The notes under the pieces: model-generated
Seen by the model: only the letters and a program-made list of their open reading frames with translations
Databases searched by the model: none
Told to the model about the DNA's origin: nothing
Source of the DNA: Daphnia carinata
Taxonomy: Eukaryota; Arthropoda; Branchiopoda; Diplostraca; Daphniidae
Length of the DNA stretch: 64,000 nucleotides
Assembly: GCF_022539665.2 (NCBI RefSeq)
Contig: NC_081337.1
Coordinates: forward strand, 248,001-312,000
Reading direction: 5' to 3'
In this document: positions 23,929-35,154 of the stretch, in pieces
Layout of the letters: every line of letters begins with the position of its first letter
Numbering within the stretch: position 1 is the first letter of the stretch
Program-made: the position numbers and the translations under genes

Positions 23929-24438
23929 CATTTGCGGTTAAGTTTACTATGAATAGTAGAAGAATGTTAATGAATCTTCGCCTGTATGAAAGCTAGTTCC
24001 TCACCAGGAGCAAGAAGAACTGTTGAGATACAAGAGAATGGATGAGAGAGGAGATGGTAGATAACGGTAGATGGGCGAAAAATAAATTATTTGTAATTTA
24101 ACATTTTAACAATTCCTCAACTTCTTTACCAAGAAGAGGATTCTACCACCGAATTGGATGGCCGAGCATGACATAGCATTACTCATCAAGTGACGTATGC
24201 CAAAGGATTAAGTTAATATTTATATTGACTTTGAAATAAAATTGATGAAGAAGATTTATGGGTGCTAAAGCCGAGGAAGTTGAAGATAGTTGCCGGCGGC
24301 GAATAGAAAGAAGAGATTTGCATGACCAGGAGAAGAGCAGCCGACTATAGCGCTGTCTTCGAGAAGATAAAGGTATAGATACTATCTCATTTACAAATAG
24401 TTTGTTATGTAAAAATAATAAATTTTATATTGTAATAG

Positions 24439-25365
24439 GATATAATCCCCCTTCCTAGAGTCCAGCGGATCGTGACCGATTTCGAACGTGCTATATTTAC
24501 GGCTGTCCGCAGGCACTTTGTGGATTGCCAGCACTTTTGCTGCAATTTTCACTGGTGCCAAGCCGTTCTGAAAAAGGTCCGCGATCTTCACCTTGCCACC
24601 CTCTACAACAACAAGGGACCGAATCCAGTGCGAGACTTTGTGTTTCGCCTGCTATGCCTTGCATATCTTCCAGGTAAATAGCACACAAATGTTATATTTA
24701 ATTGTCATAAATAACATTTGTGAACTTTAATTTTTTGTAGCTGGTAAAATTCCTGGTGTGTTTGACGCGTTGAAGAGCTCAGCACCTAGCGAACTTTCAG
24801 CACTCATGGATTATATGGAGCGGAATTGGATTCGGGGCAAGTTCTGGACTCCTGAGAACTGGTCATGCTTCAACATCTTAACGCGTACCAATAACGACTG
24901 CGAAGGAATGCACCACCAATGGAACAAGGTAATTTAAATTTGAACAATAATATGTAATGAATAATTAATAACAAAAATGTTTGTAGTGGGCAGGCGGATC
25001 TAATTTAAAATTCTACAAGATGACAATGGTATTGCGGAAACTGGCTGAAGAAGTTTCCCTTACTAGCACGCTACTCTGCCATGACAAAATAAGGGCTCAC
25101 CGGAAGAAAGAGACCCAACTTAAGAATTCCGTACTGTTCCAGCTTTGGGCGCGCTATCAAAATAATGAGGTATGTTTTCTAAATTTACAAGAAAAAAAAG
25201 TTTCCCTATAACTAATCATTGTTTTTGCAGCTATCTACAATGGATCTACTAGAAGAAATAGTTTTAGAGCTTAGATCACCTTTTCCCGCTATTGTTTCCT
25301 CACATGCCCTTAATGTTGCTATAAATAATATTAATGATGAACTAGATATGTCTATAATTGAATAA
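24439..25365 (+). CDS. MULE transposase, C-terminal half, four exons
   Basis: Exons 24439-24673, 24741-24928, 24987-25169 and 25231-25365 have GT-AG introns of 58-67 bp and matching phases, and give about 247 aa to the TAA at 25363. Hallmarks of the MULE domain are VTDFERAIF (second catalytic Asp), the C..C..H-type CQHFCCNFHWCQA, a LAYLP segment, a YMERNW segment (probable catalytic Glu), and the C-terminal TRTNNDCEGMHHQWN signature. The N-terminal third (first catalytic Asp and DNA-binding region) is not found between 23929 and 24438. The gene is therefore 5' truncated, or its first exons are too diverged to see. Confidence 0.8.
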
Positions 25366-25434
25366 CATTTGTTTGTTTGTAACATGTATTTTATTTGACG
25401 AATGTTTACAAATTAACATACTTTATAAATAAAC

Positions 25435-25740
25435 TTACATAATCTCAATTGACTTTTTTATTTTAATGTAATATGTAATGTAATACATTATGCTTGAATT
25501 ATTACGATAATACTTGTTGTGCAAGCGACAACTAATGTGCCGATTGATGGTTTTAGTTCGTGGCCACAATTCCCGAGAAGATGATTGTTCTAAAAAAAAT
25601 AAAATTGAAATAATTATACCAATGTACTCCATATAACTATTAATGAATTTACCTTGCATGTTTAAATCCTTCCAACCATTTACCAAACGAGTGATAAGAG
25701 AAAGCAAAAGCTTTCAATTGTCCGGAAGAACGGTTTAAGA
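25435..25740 (-). CDS. Possible second MULE gene fragment, opposite strand
   Basis: Two open stretches on the minus strand could be exons: about 25740-25653 (NRSSGQLKAFAFSYHSFGKW, then a GTAAAT donor) and about 25591-25435 after a TTTTTAG acceptor. The gene would converge on the transposase. I do not recognise the protein. It may be a captured host exon, an accessory MULE gene or chance. Confidence 0.25.
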
Positions 25741-26546
25741 ATTCGTTGATCAGAGCTCCCTATGAAAAAAGAAAAATAAAATTAATGAAAAAGGCAAAAA
25801 AAGAACTTAAGAAATAAAAAAGCGTTAAACCGGCCTGAGTAAACTGTAAAAAAATTGCCACTCAAAACCTACAAAGAAGAAAAAGAAGAAAAAAAAAATT
25901 AGTAAAACATAAGCAGTTGAAACACAATAAAAAAAGTAAAAGCATTAAGTGACGTGAAGTATAGTTAGGTAGCATACCCATAATTTGCAGATGTAATTAA
26001 ATAACTATCGTAAATATTTCTAATCCTAGTCGGCCTACGTCCCGACTAAGATATCTATTTAACTGAAGGTCCACTGACCTGGGTCAGACAATTGGTTTCA
26101 CGACGACACTGTGAAACCAATCCCGATACCTGTGCCCATTGAGGTGACAAGTCTCAATGCCCTTACACTTAAATTAACAATGCCAGCACTCGAACCGTTG
26201 CCTATACGTTCCGAGCCTGATACAATGTGTCCGGGTACGGCCCAGCACTAGTGAAATAGAAAATGTACTTACGGTTTGCGACTCCTTAGAAACAATCCGC
26301 AGCTGGGCAGGAACTGGGCAGGCCGCTGGACACGAACAACAGATGATTAGCACATTCACAGCACATTCACGGCACATTCGAAGCACCGTCGACAACCTAC
26401 ACCATGAAGATCTAAATACTGACTGGCTGAAATGCTGAAACCGCATGTGAAAATTGGGAATTCAGAACTACCATTATTTGCCATTTCAGAAGTATTACCC
26501 TAAACACCAGTAATTGTTTTCTCCCAAAAATTCTTTCATAGAATAA
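25741..26546. other. MULE interior with a run of four perfect hairpins
   Basis: Stem arms: 26027-26033 with 26042-26048 (7 bp), 26074-26079 with 26082-26087 (6 bp), 26091-26101 with 26111-26121 (11 bp), and 26137-26143 with 26153-26159 (7 bp), all perfect. The rest of the stretch holds no gene that I can support. Confidence 0.6.
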
Positions 26547-27173
26547 TTATTAAAAACCTCAGAAGAAATGTAACCACGGAGAATCGAACATAGGACTATC
26601 CGTGTCACAGGTTAGAGCGCTACCGATATGGTAAGACTTGCTTGTTATTCGTTGCTGATAGTTGTATGAGCAAGTACAACATGAGTGCAACTGGAAAAGT
26701 TATTTATGCACTAAAAAGTAAGAAAAATTTAATAAATATTTCTGGTGTGGTCGTTGTAGTATTTTATTAAATGAACTATATTAGATACAACATATTTAAT
26801 GGTCCCCTGCAATTTAAATTAAAATAGGATAAGAGATAAATGTTTGGTGAACCATTTAAGTTATGAATTAACACCATCGACTTTTTACAAAGGGAAATGG
26901 ATATAAGCCGACGCTCTTACGCAATATGTTGCCTACCGGATTGGAGGCATATCGTTCCTATTGGAACAAAATAAAATAAATAGGACTATTTCTAAGGAGA
27001 AATAGGACTGATGCTGAGGAGAATAGGACTGCTGGCATGGAGAAATAGGACTGTCCTTAAAGTTAAAAAAAGTCAGTCCTATTTCTCCCAGTCCTATTTC
27101 TCCGGTAGAAATAGGACTGGAAGTTTTCAGTCCTATTTCTCCAGTCCTATTTCGTTTCAGTCCTATTTCACCG
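26547..27173. repeat. MULE right terminal inverted repeat
   Basis: It is the inverted copy of 23302-23928, with the same GAAATAGGACTG repeats at its outer end and the same tRNA-like segment near its inner end (26571-26635). Confidence 0.88.
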
Positions 27174-28121
27174 CCAATCTTTTTCACAAATAAATTTAAT
27201 ATTTTTTCCCGTTTGAATATTAGCCACTTTTAAACGTGACAAACAGTCACCATTTTGGTGAATACGACCAGGCCTATACTTTAATTCATAATTGGCCGCA
27301 GCTAATAATATAGCAAATCGTCCTAATCTCCCATTGTTATCCTTTTGATCTTTAAGCCACTGTAATCGACGATGATCACTAATAATTTCGAATGGCTTAT
27401 CCAATAGATAATGTCTAAAATGTTTAATCGCATCAATCACTGCTAAAGCTTCCTTTTCTGTAGTGGCATATTTCATCTCAGCTTTCGTTAATTGTCTACT
27501 AGAATACGCTATCGGATGTTCGTGGCCATTTTGTATCTGCGAAAGTACCGCTCCTATTCCATAATCACATGCGTCTGTGAAAAGTAAAAATTTTTCATTG
27601 AAATTGGGGTAGACTAATACTGGGGGCGTAACGAGAGAAGTTCGCAATTTTTCAAAGGCATTTTGCTCCTCAGTACCCCAAACAAAAGGTTTTTTGCTAA
27701 GGTCTTTATGAGTTAATCTGGTCAATGGCTTAGAAATTGATCCAAAATTTTCAATGAATCTCCTATAATATCCGGCTAATCCCAAAAATGATCTTACTTC
27801 GTCTACAGAAGAAGGTGTTTTATAATTCGCTATCTTATCGATTTTCCCTGGATCTGGCTTAATTCCTTCAGTCGAAATGACATGGCCTAAATAATTTACC
27901 GATCGTTTAATAAACTGGTATTTTTTAAGTTTTAATTTTAAATTTGCATCCTGTAGTAGTTGAAAAATTTCCCGAATATCCCTCAAATGGTCCTCGAAAT
28001 TATCCGAAAAGATTATTACATCATCCAAATAAACTAATGCCTTACTTCCCAAAACGTCTTTCAGTACATAATTCATTAGTCTTTGAAATGTGGCAGGTGC
28101 ATTGCACAAGCCAAATGCCAT
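27174..28121 (-). pseudogene. pol: Gypsy 1 RT (C-terminal) and RNase H
   Basis: The frame contains MAFGLCNAPATFQRLMN, the RT active site YLDDVIIFS, the LGHVIS and FLGLAGYYRRF connection region, and RNase H (LFTDACDYGIGAVLS; EKEALAVIDAIKHFRHYL; SDHRRLQWL). It runs into the MULE at 27173. It is joined to the upstream part by a frameshift around 28150-28200. Confidence 0.9.
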
Positions 28122-28183
28122 ACGCTTAAATTCGTAAAGATTATTTTCTACAACAAATGCTGTTTTTTCTATAGCTGGCTCAT

Positions 28184-29323
28184 CTACCTGAATTTGCCAA
28201 TCTCCGCATCTAAGTCGAGAGTAGTAAAAAATTTCTTCCCATACAATTTATCCAATGTTTCATCTATCCTTGGCATAGGAAACGAATCTTTCTTTGTGAT
28301 ACTATTTAATTTCCGATAATCGACGCAAAACCTGACTTCTCCACCTTTTTTCTCAACTAAAACCACAGGTGAAGCCCATGGCGAATGCGAGTTTTGAATT
28401 ACATTCGCATCAAGCATTTCTTGTACCTTATCCTCCAATAATTTTCTTTGATTATTTGTAACTCTATATGGGCGTTGTCGAATAGGGCCTCGTCCCTGTT
28501 TATCAATTGTATGTTTTATAAGATCTGCGTTGCCTAATTCTGAATCTTTTACAGCGAACAAGTCGTGAAAGTCATTTAATAATTTAGCGAGCTGTGTTTG
28601 AAATTCGGGGTCGACCTCCGGAATTACAATAGGCTCTTTTACTACGTTAGGCCTGTCCTCAACTTGATTTAAAGAAATTTTTCCGATCGCTCGAGTAGTA
28701 ACTTCGATGCCACTTAACTTCGTATCCCTAGGAATTTTGACTTGATTTAACGAATGATTTTCAACTAGAATATTATATTTTCCATCTCTCGATACTTTTC
28801 CTACGAACTCCTCAATAAAAACGCCGGCCGGCAAATCTTCTGCTGGGGTAAATATAAAAGCTGTATTCGGCGGAACAAACGGAAATAACCCTTTCATTTG
28901 TGCGGCAATTACTAGCGACGTCTGACGAGATAACGTCGTCTTTTTGACCGAAGTAACTGCCATGTCCGGAATGCTAGAAATAGCTGATCCCTGCTTATCT
29001 CTTGCTAAATAAATGCTCTTGGCTTCTCCATCAAGCCGAAATCCGTGTTTCTGGATTGCGTCCCATCCAAGTATACAGTCCACAGAAACACCATTTGTAA
29101 CAATAAACTCTTGTTCCAAAACTGACTCTCCGTATCGCACGGGTAAAGTAACGCTCCCCAGCGTGTGTAATTTTTTCTCCCCTACATCGTATAAATCAAA
29201 ATCAAGTTGACTGCAGATCACTTGACCTCTTTGGGGTAATTTCTTAAATAATCTCTCATGAATAATACTCTTAGACGCTGCTGTATCGAATAATGCTTGA
29301 AATGGGATCTGATGAATTTTCAA
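28184..29323 (-). pseudogene. pol: Gypsy 1 aspartic protease and RT N-terminus
   Basis: The retropepsin-like domain has catalytic FDTAAS near the N-terminus and DCILGWD about 80 residues on. A linker leads to RT fingers and palm (SPWASPVVLVEKKGGEVRFC, VDYRKLN, PMPRIDETLDKL, FFTTLDL). A one-base change after TLDL drops the frame just before the substrate-binding region. Confidence 0.88.
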
Positions 29324-29427
29324 TGGAATTCTCGGTGTCGATTCATTCGTTATGGTTGTTAATTTTGCGACTTGTCGGGATTTAAACGGAGGCTCCCTAT
29401 CAACTGACCCGAAGTTACAGTTGATAC

Positions 29428-30099
29428 CTATTGGTTTCCCTGATTCGGAGGCGGACCTGGAATGTTAGGCCTACTCTGGTTTTTTGCCTTTGGACAGTTC
29501 TTTGATTTATGGCCAATTTCCCGACATGAATAGCATATTGGTGACTGAGCTTGTTCCAAACTTTGCCGTTGATATTTGTAACAATTTGTCTGAGAATGAC
29601 CCTTATATCCACAAAAATTGCAAATCAGCTGTGGCTGTGTAGGCTTATGGTTGGAATCACCAGCTGGTTTTGAAAAAGGGGTTTTATGAGCTGTAGGCCT
29701 ATCCGGGAATTTATTGAAAGGTTGTGCGCCATTGTTATTGTTATTCTGCTGCGGAGGTCTCCAATTCCTATCCTGGTTACTGTTACTAGTTTGGAACGAA
29801 ACTTGCTTCTTATAGGGTGCACTTGATACGTTTTTATCAAATTGCAATTGCCTTACCGCTTGCGTTAGCTCAAGAAGTGCGCTCTTAATTTCCTCCTTTT
29901 CAGTTTTTGGGTCATCGACTTGTTTGCTTCCCTGTCTGATATTTGCTACGGCATTTTTGACGAATTCTTTTTGCTCCAATACTATTTCCTTTAGTTCTTT
30001 TAATTCTGCGTCTTTGGTGTCAGGAGGCTCAGTCACTGCCCTAATAAAATCATGTTTTTCCCTATCCGTTTCCATGGCTTCCAGTCGCAATGCATACAT
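29428..30099 (-). pseudogene. gag: Gypsy 1 Gag C-terminus with two zinc knuckles
   Basis: A coiled-coil-like Glu/Lys region and a Gln/Asn-rich linker precede two CCHC knuckles, CNFCGYKGHSQTNC and CYSCREIGHKSKNC, which bind element RNA in the nucleocapsid. The frame overlaps the N-terminal Gag ORF by 67 bp, and a frameshift joins them. Confidence 0.88.
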
Positions 30100-30683
30100 T
30101 CGAATTGCCGAAATAAGATCATTAAAATTCTTAAATTATTTATATTTAACTTGCGATTGTAATTTGGAACCTTCCCCTCTATAAATTTTTGCATAAGAAT
30201 TATAGCAAAAGATGCTTCTGAATAGCCTACAGGATATGCGCGTTTGAAAATTTCCTGCAAACGATGAGCATATTCTATAATCTTTTCCCCTGGCTTACGC
30301 TTAGCTTTATTAAACTTCTTTTGATAAAAATCAGCATTTTCGTCACCATGAAAATGATCAAGAAGAGATTCTTTAATTAAAGCATAGTTGTGAGGATGAC
30401 CCTTCAAAGTTGCCTGAATAATCGAGAAAGCTTTATCAGCCAATTTTGCCCTTAACATCTGAATAATTTTCCCCTCAGACCAACCTGATCCTTCTACTAT
30501 ACTTTCAAAAGATTCTAACCAGGAGTCAAAACGCACCAGGGGATTTCCAGAAAAAGAAGGAAGTAGCTGTAAACGGGAAAAAGTGTGTTGATTATTTTGG
30601 AAATCGTTCAAATCATCGACCGTGGCCGCTCTTGATGGAGAACAAGATTCCGCCATGTTTGGATCAAATCTTAAAAAATTCAA
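30033..30683 (-). pseudogene. gag: Gypsy 1 Gag capsid region
   Basis: The capsid-like part has PSFSGNPLVRFDSWLESFES, then an alpha-helical stretch with LADKAF and KRKPGEKIIEYAHRLQEIFK, all typical of Gypsy Gag. The last residues, after about 30110, are out of frame owing to the indel that leads into the zinc-knuckle ORF. Confidence 0.85.
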
Positions 30684-31464
30684 CGTTCTTCCCTGTGATT
30701 CTGAGGGTGTTCTGAAATGTCGTTCGTAATTGCCTTAAATTCCCCTGCGTTGTATTCGATTGGCTGGGTGGGCGGGCTCGAGGACAGGGTAGAGGGTACG
30801 TAGGACAGTGTAGGGTTTGTGACTGATTGAAATGATAGTTTCTTCTGCGCGACCGTTTCCTCTTTGGAATGCTTCCCGACAGCGGCGATGTTTGTTGGAT
30901 TGGCGTGCTTTGTTGCTGCGTTGGTATCGTTTGTATGAACGTCAGCAATTGTCTCAATTTTTTTTCCGTTTGCGTGATTATTGGCTTGATGTCGCTCGCC
31001 TGCTGTGCGAAGAACGGGTTGTTGGCTTCCGGAAAATTGTTCAGTTTGTCCAAAAGGAATACGATTTCCGGCTGTAGTACCTCCAAATTGTTGATGAGTT
31101 GTAGTTTCTTTAGGTATGCCGCTAGGTTGGCTACTTCCTTCAGGAACGTTCGTTGGGACGCCAGCAAGATCTCTTCCAGATGAAGGGATGTGTCGCTCAC
31201 TTTGGTGATGATTTCCACGTATCTCCCGTCCTCGTCTCTGTCGGTGATGTCCCGTCTTGGAACGAAGCCGAATAGTTCTCGCTTTGTTGTTGGTGTGACC
31301 ACTTGAAGGTCTATTATGTTGTAAATTTGTCCGTCTAGGCAAGTCAGAACCTGTCTCGCGTGTCGTGTGAAAATTTCCTTGAGCTCCGTCACAATTTCCT
31401 CCGTCTGCTTCTTCGTCTTCTTCGTGATCGGTACACTGGCTTTCACCTCCAGAATGGATGTCAC
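30664..31464 (-). CDS. Unrecognised 266-aa ORF upstream of Gypsy 1 gag
   Basis: This frame overlaps the start of gag by 20 bp. It encodes a helical, heptad-like N-terminal two thirds (including LFGFVPRRDITDRDEDGR) and a Pro/Ser/Gln-rich basic tail with KRKRSRRR. There is no zinc knuckle, protease motif or membrane segment. A second frame (30680-31534) is also open but is low-complexity and looks like a shadow. Extra ORFs before gag are unusual for Gypsy. It may be an extended Gag leader, an accessory gene or part of another element. Confidence 0.45.
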   Translation of the reverse strand: MTSILEVKASVPITKKTKKQTEEIVTELKEIFTRHARQVLTCLDGQIYNIIDLQVVTPTTKRELFGFVPRRDITDRDEDGRYVEIITKVSDTSLHLEEILLASQRTFLKEVANLAAYLKKLQLINNLEVLQPEIVFLLDKLNNFPEANNPFFAQQASDIKPIITQTEKKLRQLLTFIQTIPTQQQSTPIQQTSPLSGSIPKRKRSRRRNYHFNQSQTLHCPTYPLPCPRARPPSQSNTTQGNLRQLRTTFQNTLRITGKNVEFFKI

Positions 31465-31517
31465 ATACTTCAGAAGTGTCTTCGGTTGTTTCCAATCCGT
31501 CAGTGTTAATTTTTCGT

Positions 31518-34511
31518 GACTGATTATAATTCATTGCTTATGCATTTCGGCTCACATTTTTAACCATACGAATTTCTTTTTTTTATTCAAGAGAGGTTGT
31601 TAATTAATTTTAATCGTCCAAAGCTAAAGTTTTTCCAATTACTATTAGATCCCTGGGTTCGCCTAAATTACGGTTATAAATCAGAAACTTCGTCACCTTA
31701 TCCAGCTTTCAATATTCATCTAACCTGTGATGGCAATTTTCATATTTTATACATAAGCTCCCATGGCACTAATTTGGGACATCAGACTTTTAACGATAAA
31801 CTAAATAACGTAGGTAGGTTGTGTTTCCATTATCAATCAACAGTGGCATAGTCGTAAGGTGTCAGAGTACCAACTCAAAGGTTGGTGGTTTAATACCAAT
31901 TAGGGCTCATGTGCAAATATTTATTTATTATTTGTAATTTTTTATCTTATTTTGTGAGATTTTATACAATCGCCGAAGACACTTTAAACAAACGCAATAT
32001 CAACAAATCTTCGTATTAATAGATTCATTTAAATGTTCTCCACAGGGCTGTTAAATATTTTATGAAAATCATATGGCAATATTCATCTAACCAATGATTT
32101 AAATTCTCATGTTTTTAACATAAGCCCCCGTGACGCTAATTTGGGACAGCAGACTACATACAAGAAGACATGTTATGCTTTTCAATAATTTTACACTCAC
32201 CATGGCATAATCGTAAGATGTTGAATAGCCAACCAAAAGTCTAATGGTTCTATACCGTATGGATACTAAATACTTGTAAATCCTTATTTTTGAATTTTTT
32301 CGTATTTGATGAAATATTTTAAAATCACTCAGAACTTAAACTAAAGCAATATCATCAATACTGGTATAAATAGATTCGTTTAAGTTTTCTCTACATGACT
32401 GTTAAATATTTTAGGAAAATCATATGAAAATATTTATCTAATGGGTGATCGTCATTCTTATATTTTTTACATAAGCTCCCGTGACGCTAATTTGGGACAG
32501 CAGACTACATAAAAAAAAGACATGTTATGCTTTTTAATAATTTTCTGTGAACCATGGCATAGTCGTAAGACGTTCTAAGTCGATTGCCATTCTAAAGGTT
32601 AGTGTTTCTATACTGTCAAGGCACTAAAGGCGTTAAGTTTCGTTTTCCTCATTTTCTTATTTTTCCCTTTCTTATGAGATATTTTAAAAATTACTAAAGA
32701 TATTTCACACTACTACAATATCAATAATATTAGGATCAATAGATACGTTAAATTTTTCTCTTCAGGGCTGTTGAATATTTTATGAAAATCATGTGAAAAT
32801 ATGCATCTAATCGGTAATTGCAATTTTTATGTGTTTCACATAAGCCCCCATGACGCTAATTTGGGTTGCTGACACAAGGGTTATGGATCTATACCGCATT
32901 GACACAACATTCAATTTTACTTATCCTAATTTTTGAAACTTTCCTATTTGGTGAGATATTTTTGAAATCACTAAGAACACCTTAAATTAAAGCAATATCA
33001 ACAATATTGGTAACAATAGATTTGTTTAAGTTTTCTCTATATGGCTGATGAATATTTTGTGAAAATCATATCACAATATTTATCTAATCAGTGATCGCAA
33101 TTCTTATGTTTTTTCCATAAGCTACCATGACACTAATTTGGGACAGCAGACTACGTACTAAGACACATGTTATACTTTTCAACATCTTTTTATTCAGCAT
33201 GGCATAATCGTACGATGTTGGATTGCCAACTTAAAGGCTGATGGATGTATACTCTACGGAAACTACATAAAAATTTCATCTTTCCTTATTTTTGAATTTT
33301 TCGCCATTTGGTCAGATATTTTGAAATCACTAAGAGCACCTAAAGCACTAACCACTAAAGCAATATCATCAATATTGGTATCAATAGATTCGTTTAAGTT
33401 TCCTTTAGATTGCTGTTAAATATTTTATGAAAATCATGTGAGAATATTTATCTAATGGCTGATTGTAATTCTTATGTATTTTCCATAAGTTCCCGTGACG
33501 CTAATTTGGGACAGCAGACTACCTACAGAAAGACATGTTATGCTTTTGAACTTCTTTGTATGAACCATGGCATAGTCGTAAGACGTTCGATTGCCAAACC
33601 AAAAGGTTAATGGTTCAATACTGCCAAGTCACTATTTTTTATTTTTTGGATCCTCCTATCCTCGTTTTCCCCCTTTTTGTGAGATATTTTAAAATCACTT
33701 AAGATACTTTACACCACTACAATATCAACAATATTGGGATCGATAGATTCGTTTAAGTTTCCTCTACATGGCTATTGAATGTTATATGAAAATCATGTGA
33801 AAATATGCATCTAATCGATGATTGCAATTCTTATGTGTTTTACATAAGCTCCCGTGACGCTAATTTGGGACAGCAGACTACATACTAGATGACATATTGT
33901 GCTTTTGAATAATTTTTTGTTCAAGATGGCATAGTCGTAAGATGTTGGATTGCCAACGTACAGGACGGTGGTTCTATACTGTCCAGGCACTATAATTTCA
34001 TTTTTCAAATTTTTGAATTTCCCCTTTTTTTGTGAGATATTTTTAAATCACTCAAGATACCTTAAACTAACCCAATATAAAAAATATTAGGATCAATGGA
34101 TTCGTCGAAGTTTTCTCTACATGGTTGTCGAATATTTTGTGAAAATCATGTTATAATATTCATCTAATCGGTGATTGCAAGTCTTGAATTTTTTGCATAA
34201 GCTCCCATGACGCTAATTTGGGACAGCACACTACATACTGAATGACCTATTATAGTTTTCTGCTGCAATATGTCAAGGGTGGGATAGTCGTAAGACGTTG
34301 GATTCCCAACCTGAAAAATCATGGTTCAACTCTAGTTGTAGAAAATATTTTTTGTCAAAAGTTTTCACTTTTTATCACATTTTGTGAGATTCTTTTAAAT
34401 CTTTAATGGCGCTTGAGCTAACGCAGTATCAACAAATACTGGTATCAATAGAATCGATAAACTTTCCTCTACATGGTTGTTGAATTTGTCATGAAAATCT
34501 TGTGATAATAT
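31518..34511 (+). repeat. Satellite array B, main part
   Basis: Core starts are at 31765, 32132, 32483, 32852, 33129, 33497, 33856 and 34209. The period is 351-369 bp, apart from one monomer shortened to 277 bp at 32852. Each full monomer carries the tRNA-like block (for example 33560-33622). It begins with the same leader as array A (compare 10930-11170 with 31520-31760). Confidence 0.9.
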
Positions 34512-35154
34512 TGTAATGCGCGCTTGGACGCAAGCTCACAATACGCCGGGGATCTTTTTCTTTCTTTGTAACGGGATTGAAGCGTGTTTTAGGCCACCGG
34601 ATAGAATCAATGGTTATTCTTCGGTCTGAAATTAATTTAATACAGATCCGAAGTCTAACACGTCAGGCCACCGGGCTCTACACTATCGAAAACAAAAGAA
34701 TCACTACACACTAACACTCAAACTCACAAAAAAACCAACACTTACCAAACAAGCACAAATTGTCACTCCACGAAAAAACTAAAACTAAAATCGATTCCTA
34801 CTCTCGCTGTATCTCTCTAACTTCTCTCTCTAAAACCAACACCGCCCGCACAAACACCGACCATCACCAAAACAGCGTTGCACCGACTGACCAACTCAAA
34901 CCCGAATCCCCCTTTTAACTTCTCGTCCTACCATTTTATAGGAGACTCACTTCCATCAACGCGAAACCCACGATCCACTGATGCAAGATCGTTGACAATC
35001 TTGCATCATTCCCGGAACCCATTTCCATTTCCGGATATTCGTCTATAATCCAACTACTCCAAAGGGCTTTAGGGCAACCTTCAAATGACTTTTTATTTCT
35101 AGTTTTACTTTTTATTTCCTAGTTAACCAAACTAATACTTTTAATTTCGTTACA
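34512..35154. mobile_element. Solo LTR in satellite array B
   Basis: This 643-bp insert starts TGTAATGCGCGC and ends TTTCGTTACA (TG...CA ends), and is flanked by the 4-bp duplication ATAT (34508-34511 and 35155-35158). Removing it with one ATAT restores a 350-bp monomer. The interior has a TCTCTCT-rich stretch and no ORF. A 4-bp duplication fits a Gypsy-type element; no matching internal element is in the window. Confidence 0.85.

Larger units (their letters stand above)
23302..27173 (+). mobile_element. Mutator-like (MULE) DNA transposon with 627-bp inverted repeats
   Basis: It is 3,872 bp with termini CGGTGAAAT...ATTTCACCG and long TIRs (23302-23928 and 26547-27173). It holds a spliced MULE-type transposase (24439-25365). 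It sits inside the Gypsy 1 reading frame between RNase H and integrase. A clear 8-11 bp target duplication is not visible; only GCC is shared at the borders. The TIRs are very similar to each other, so the copy is relatively recent. Confidence 0.88.
22862..31517 (-). mobile_element. Gypsy (Ty3-like) retrotransposon 1, truncated at both ends, carrying a nested MULE
   Basis: Reading on the minus strand from right to left: an unrecognised ORF (31464-30664), Gag (30683-29428), protease and RT (29323-28184), RT and RNase H (28121-27174), then the integrase zinc-binding domain (23301-22862) after a 3.87-kb MULE insertion. No LTRs are found. The left end stops before the integrase catalytic core and the right end abuts satellite array B at about 31517. 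At least three frameshifts are present. It is older than the MULE inserted in it. Confidence 0.85.

Noticed and set aside
26174-26446. 90-aa Cys/Ser-rich minus ORF in the MULE
   Set aside because: No partner exons and no motif; composition looks like chance.
27011-27193. ORFs through the MULE TIR repeats
   Set aside because: Repeated translations of the GAAATAGGACTG 12-mer, not genes.
30680-31534. 284-aa minus-strand ORF overlapping the 266-aa ORF before gag
   Set aside because: Its composition (Gly, Thr, His, Asn, Arg) is low-complexity; the overlapping frame has helix-like hydrophobic spacing and is the better candidate.
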